A DNA stretch of 64,000 bases from Streptomyces albofaciens JCM 4342 (GTDB taxonomy: Bacteria > Actinomycetota > Actinomycetes > Streptomycetales > Streptomycetaceae): positions 124,001 to 188,000 of the forward strand of contig NZ_PDCM01000002.1 of assembly GCF_008634025.1 (NCBI RefSeq). Direction: 5' to 3'. Below the pieces are notes generated by a model that worked only from the letters and a program-made list of their open reading frames with translations, was not told the DNA's origin and did no database searches. Position numbers and translations under genes: made by a program. Of this stretch, positions 62,163 through 64,000 are shown in pieces (position 1 is the stretch's first letter; every line of letters begins with the position of its first letter).

Positions 62163-63395
62163 CTACCAGCGCACGGGGAGCCGGGCCGGTGCGCGCAGCG
62201 GGGTGGACTCGTCCCAGGGGATGGTCTCCGCCGCGACGGCCAGTTCGATGCCGGGCAGCCGTTCCAGCAGCACCTGAATGGCGATACCGAGCTGCATGCG
62301 GGTCAGGTGTCCGCCGGTGCACGCATGGGGGCCGTGCCCGAACGCGATGTGCGCGTTGGGGGTCCGTGTCAGGTCGAGGCGGTCGGGTTCGGCGAAGGCT
62401 TCCGGGTCGCGGTTGGCGGACGCCGGTACGGGAACGACCGCGTCCCCGGCCCGGATGTGCTGCCCGTGGAGGGTGAGGTCCTCGGTGGCGACGAGGATGT
62501 TGATGGCGTTCATCAGCGGGACGTACCGCAGCAGTTCCTCCACCGCGGTGCCCGTCCGCTCGGGCGCCTCGCGCAGCGTCTTCAGCTGTTCGGGGTGGGT
62601 GAGCAGTGCGAGCAGGGCGTTGCCCGTGTGCTGGATGTTGGTCTTGTAGCCGGCCATGAGCATGGTGACGACGAAGCTGACGACGTCGTCGCGGGTGATC
62701 TCGCTGTCCGGCCGGCGGGCCTCCGCCAGCAGCAGCCGGATGTAGTCCTCGTCCTCGCCGCCCGCCTCCTTCCCTCCGTCCGTCCGCTCCTTGCGGGAGA
62801 TGAGGTCGCTCGCATAATCCTGCAACGCGTACAGGGCCGCGAGTACCTCCTCCATCGTCAGGCCGGAGGCGCCCAGGAGCGCGAGGGTGTGCGGCAGGTA
62901 GATCTCGCGGTCCTCGTAGGGCAGGCCGACGGTCGCGCACAGCACCCGCAGCGGCAGCGGCTCGGCGTAGGAGGCGACGAGGTCCGCCACTCCCCCGTCG
63001 GCCCCGGCCACCATCGTGTCGAGGAGTTCCTCCGCCATCGTCCGGACGCGGGGTTCCATGAAGGCGAGCCGCCGCCTGCCGAACAGCGGCAGAACGGTAC
63101 GGCGCACCCGTTCGTGGTGGGCGCCGGTCATCTCCAGGAAGGTCGGCAGGCACGGCGGCGGGGCGTCGCTGCCCTCGCGGGGCGGCCAGGCCGACAGCAG
63201 CGGCCGTACGAGCCGGGGGTCGGCGAACGCGGCCCGCGCGTCCTCGTATCGGCTGATCAGCCAGCCGGTCTCGCCGTTGGGCAGCCGCGCCTTGACCACC
63301 GGCGCCTCGGTCCGCAGGCGGGCGTAGGCGCACGGCGGTCCCGCGGTGCCGGGCTCGACCTCGGGAACCGGGATGAGGGCTTCGGCGTGGCTCAT
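62163..63395 (-). CDS. Cytochrome P450
   Basis: A 410-residue P450. The I-helix is MLMAGYKTNIQHTGNALL (AGxxT with Lys for the acid), ExxR is VEELLRYVPLMN, and the heme loop is FGHGPHACTGGHLTRMQLG. A Lys/Glu-rich loop of about 12 residues lies in the G-helix region (RKERTDGGKEAGGEDED). ATG 63395 follows GGAG by 8 nt and overlaps the stop of the upstream gene (ATGA), so the two are translated together. Confidence 0.94.
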   Translation of the reverse strand: MSHAEALIPVPEVEPGTAGPPCAYARLRTEAPVVKARLPNGETGWLISRYEDARAAFADPRLVRPLLSAWPPREGSDAPPPCLPTFLEMTGAHHERVRRTVLPLFGRRRLAFMEPRVRTMAEELLDTMVAGADGGVADLVASYAEPLPLRVLCATVGLPYEDREIYLPHTLALLGASGLTMEEVLAALYALQDYASDLISRKERTDGGKEAGGEDEDYIRLLLAEARRPDSEITRDDVVSFVVTMLMAGYKTNIQHTGNALLALLTHPEQLKTLREAPERTGTAVEELLRYVPLMNAINILVATEDLTLHGQHIRAGDAVVPVPASANRDPEAFAEPDRLDLTRTPNAHIAFGHGPHACTGGHLTRMQLGIAIQVLLERLPGIELAVAAETIPWDESTPLRAPARLPVRW

Positions 63396-64000
63396 GCGGT
63401 GTGCTCCGATCCCGGTGTGTCGGTGTGGGACGCGGTGTACGACTTGCCGTGGACCGGCGCGGGCTCCGGACGTGTGAGGTAGCCGGAGGTGAAGAAGTAC
63501 TCCAGGTACCGGTCCAGCAGTGTGGCGTCGACCGGCGGGCAGTGCAGTCCGCTGCCGGCCAGCGCCTCCTCGGCGTTGCGCCGCCCCAGGGCCGGGAAGG
63601 TGCCCGCGAGGTACATCTCCTTGACGGACATGTCGGCGTTGCGGCTGCGGTCCACGCACAGGGACACGAAGGGCGCCGTGGCGCTCGTCGGGTTCTCGGC
63701 GACGTGCCGCACCAGCTCGCCGACCCACTGGTCGTACGGGAGTACGCGCAGGCCGAAGCCCGCGGCGCGCATCCGGTCGAGGACGTCGGACAGCATGGCC
63801 GGGCGGGGGTTGGTCAGGTGGTACACCCGGCCGTCGGCGAGGCGGCGGGTGGCGATGTGCACCACGGACTCGGCGAGGTGGTCGACGGGGACGAAGTCCA
63901 TCGGCAGCTCGATGTCGGGCGCCAGCCCGGTCTCGGCGATCATCTTGATCAGCGAGCAGATGGCCGTCTCGGTGTTGCACGCGCCGTGCGTGCGGTCGCC
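63392..64000 (-). CDS. Thioester reductase domain (C-terminal end of an NRPS or acyl reductase, partial)
   Basis: Only the last 202 codons are visible. They carry the C-terminal half of a NAD(P)-dependent thioester reductase: CNTETAICSLIKMIAETGLAP, PMDFVPVDHLAESVVHIATR, VYHLTNPRPAMLSDVLDRM, and a substrate-binding tail NADMSVKEMYLAGTFPALGRR. Such domains release peptides or acyl chains as aldehydes or alcohols at the end of NRPS, PKS or CAR enzymes. It is coupled to two P450 genes by a 4-bp overlap and so belongs to a biosynthetic cluster extending to the right. Confidence 0.88.
   Translation of the reverse strand, partial: GDRTHGACNTETAICSLIKMIAETGLAPDIELPMDFVPVDHLAESVVHIATRRLADGRVYHLTNPRPAMLSDVLDRMRAAGFGLRVLPYDQWVGELVRHVAENPTSATAPFVSLCVDRSRNADMSVKEMYLAGTFPALGRRNAEEALAGSGLHCPPVDATLLDRYLEYFFTSGYLTRPEPAPVHGKSYTASHTDTPGSEHTA

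Overview
The window is very GC-rich, uses GTG and TTG starts freely, has streptomycete-type ribosome binding sites and very high third-position GC in its genes. Its gene content is typical of a Streptomyces accessory region: several cytochrome P450s, a lasso peptide cluster, TetR/LysR/PucR regulators and many GNATs. The block at 15.8-19.2 kb (cold-shock protein, DEAD-box helicase, CBS protein, SCO5918-type protein, MerR regulator) resembles the SCO5917-SCO5921 neighbourhood of S. coelicolor and anchors the assignment. No tRNA, rRNA or CRISPR array was seen.

Left edge (1-5.6 kb): an unusual island with a VioB-type ferritin-like protein (cut by the window edge), three different DJ-1/PfpI proteins, a cupin, a HAD hydrolase and a LysR regulator preceded by a 14-codon leader-like ORF. 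I know of no pathway for this combination. 5.7-7.3 kb is decayed DNA: an IS5-type transposase relic and a frameshifted histidine kinase/response regulator pair.

7.3-12.2 kb is a lasso peptide cluster: precursor A (37 codons, easily missed), cyclase C, RRE protein B1 and peptidase B2 on the minus strand, with a divergent two-gene ABC exporter. The predicted core is QLRRGTPDLLGHGNIW with a Gln1-Asp8 ring, lagmysin-like in pattern but different in sequence. 12.4-15.8 kb is mostly gene-poor. 15.8-19.2 kb is the cold-shock block, with strong terminators.

19.3-32.3 kb is a sparse mosaic: a TetR/PaaK-like operon with a 12-bp-arm palindrome, secreted proteins, GNATs, a hexapeptide acetyltransferase, relics and two P450s. 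The second P450 lacks the ExxR motif and has a CYP157-like E-x-x-x-W instead. 32.6-40.4 kb is a coherent biosynthetic block: FabH-like, ACP and FabF-like genes in the order of the FAS operon without fabD (like redP-redQ-redR), and divergently an MMPL exporter plus an AurF-type diiron oxygenase, followed by an SDR and a dihydroxyacetophenone-dioxygenase-like cupin. The product is probably a tailored fatty acyl chain.

40.6-49.9 kb carries resistance and housekeeping functions: GNAT, NUDIX, TetR with a Rox-like FAD monooxygenase (twin operators, probable leaderless mRNA), an APC permease, and SDR/TetR with palindromic operators. 50-57.6 kb is a PucR regulator, an R61-like serine hydrolase, and an operon of M20 deacylase, GNAT and NSAR-type racemase beside a frameshifted M19 dipeptidase. 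Together these look like a D-to-L amino acid conversion and cell-wall peptide salvage system. 58-64 kb holds a GNAT, a GMC oxidoreductase, a truncated gene and IS relic, and at the right edge two P450s coupled to a terminal thioester-reductase domain, probably the end of an NRPS-type cluster. Short tandem repeats (7-24 bp) are unusually frequent between genes and sometimes inside them.
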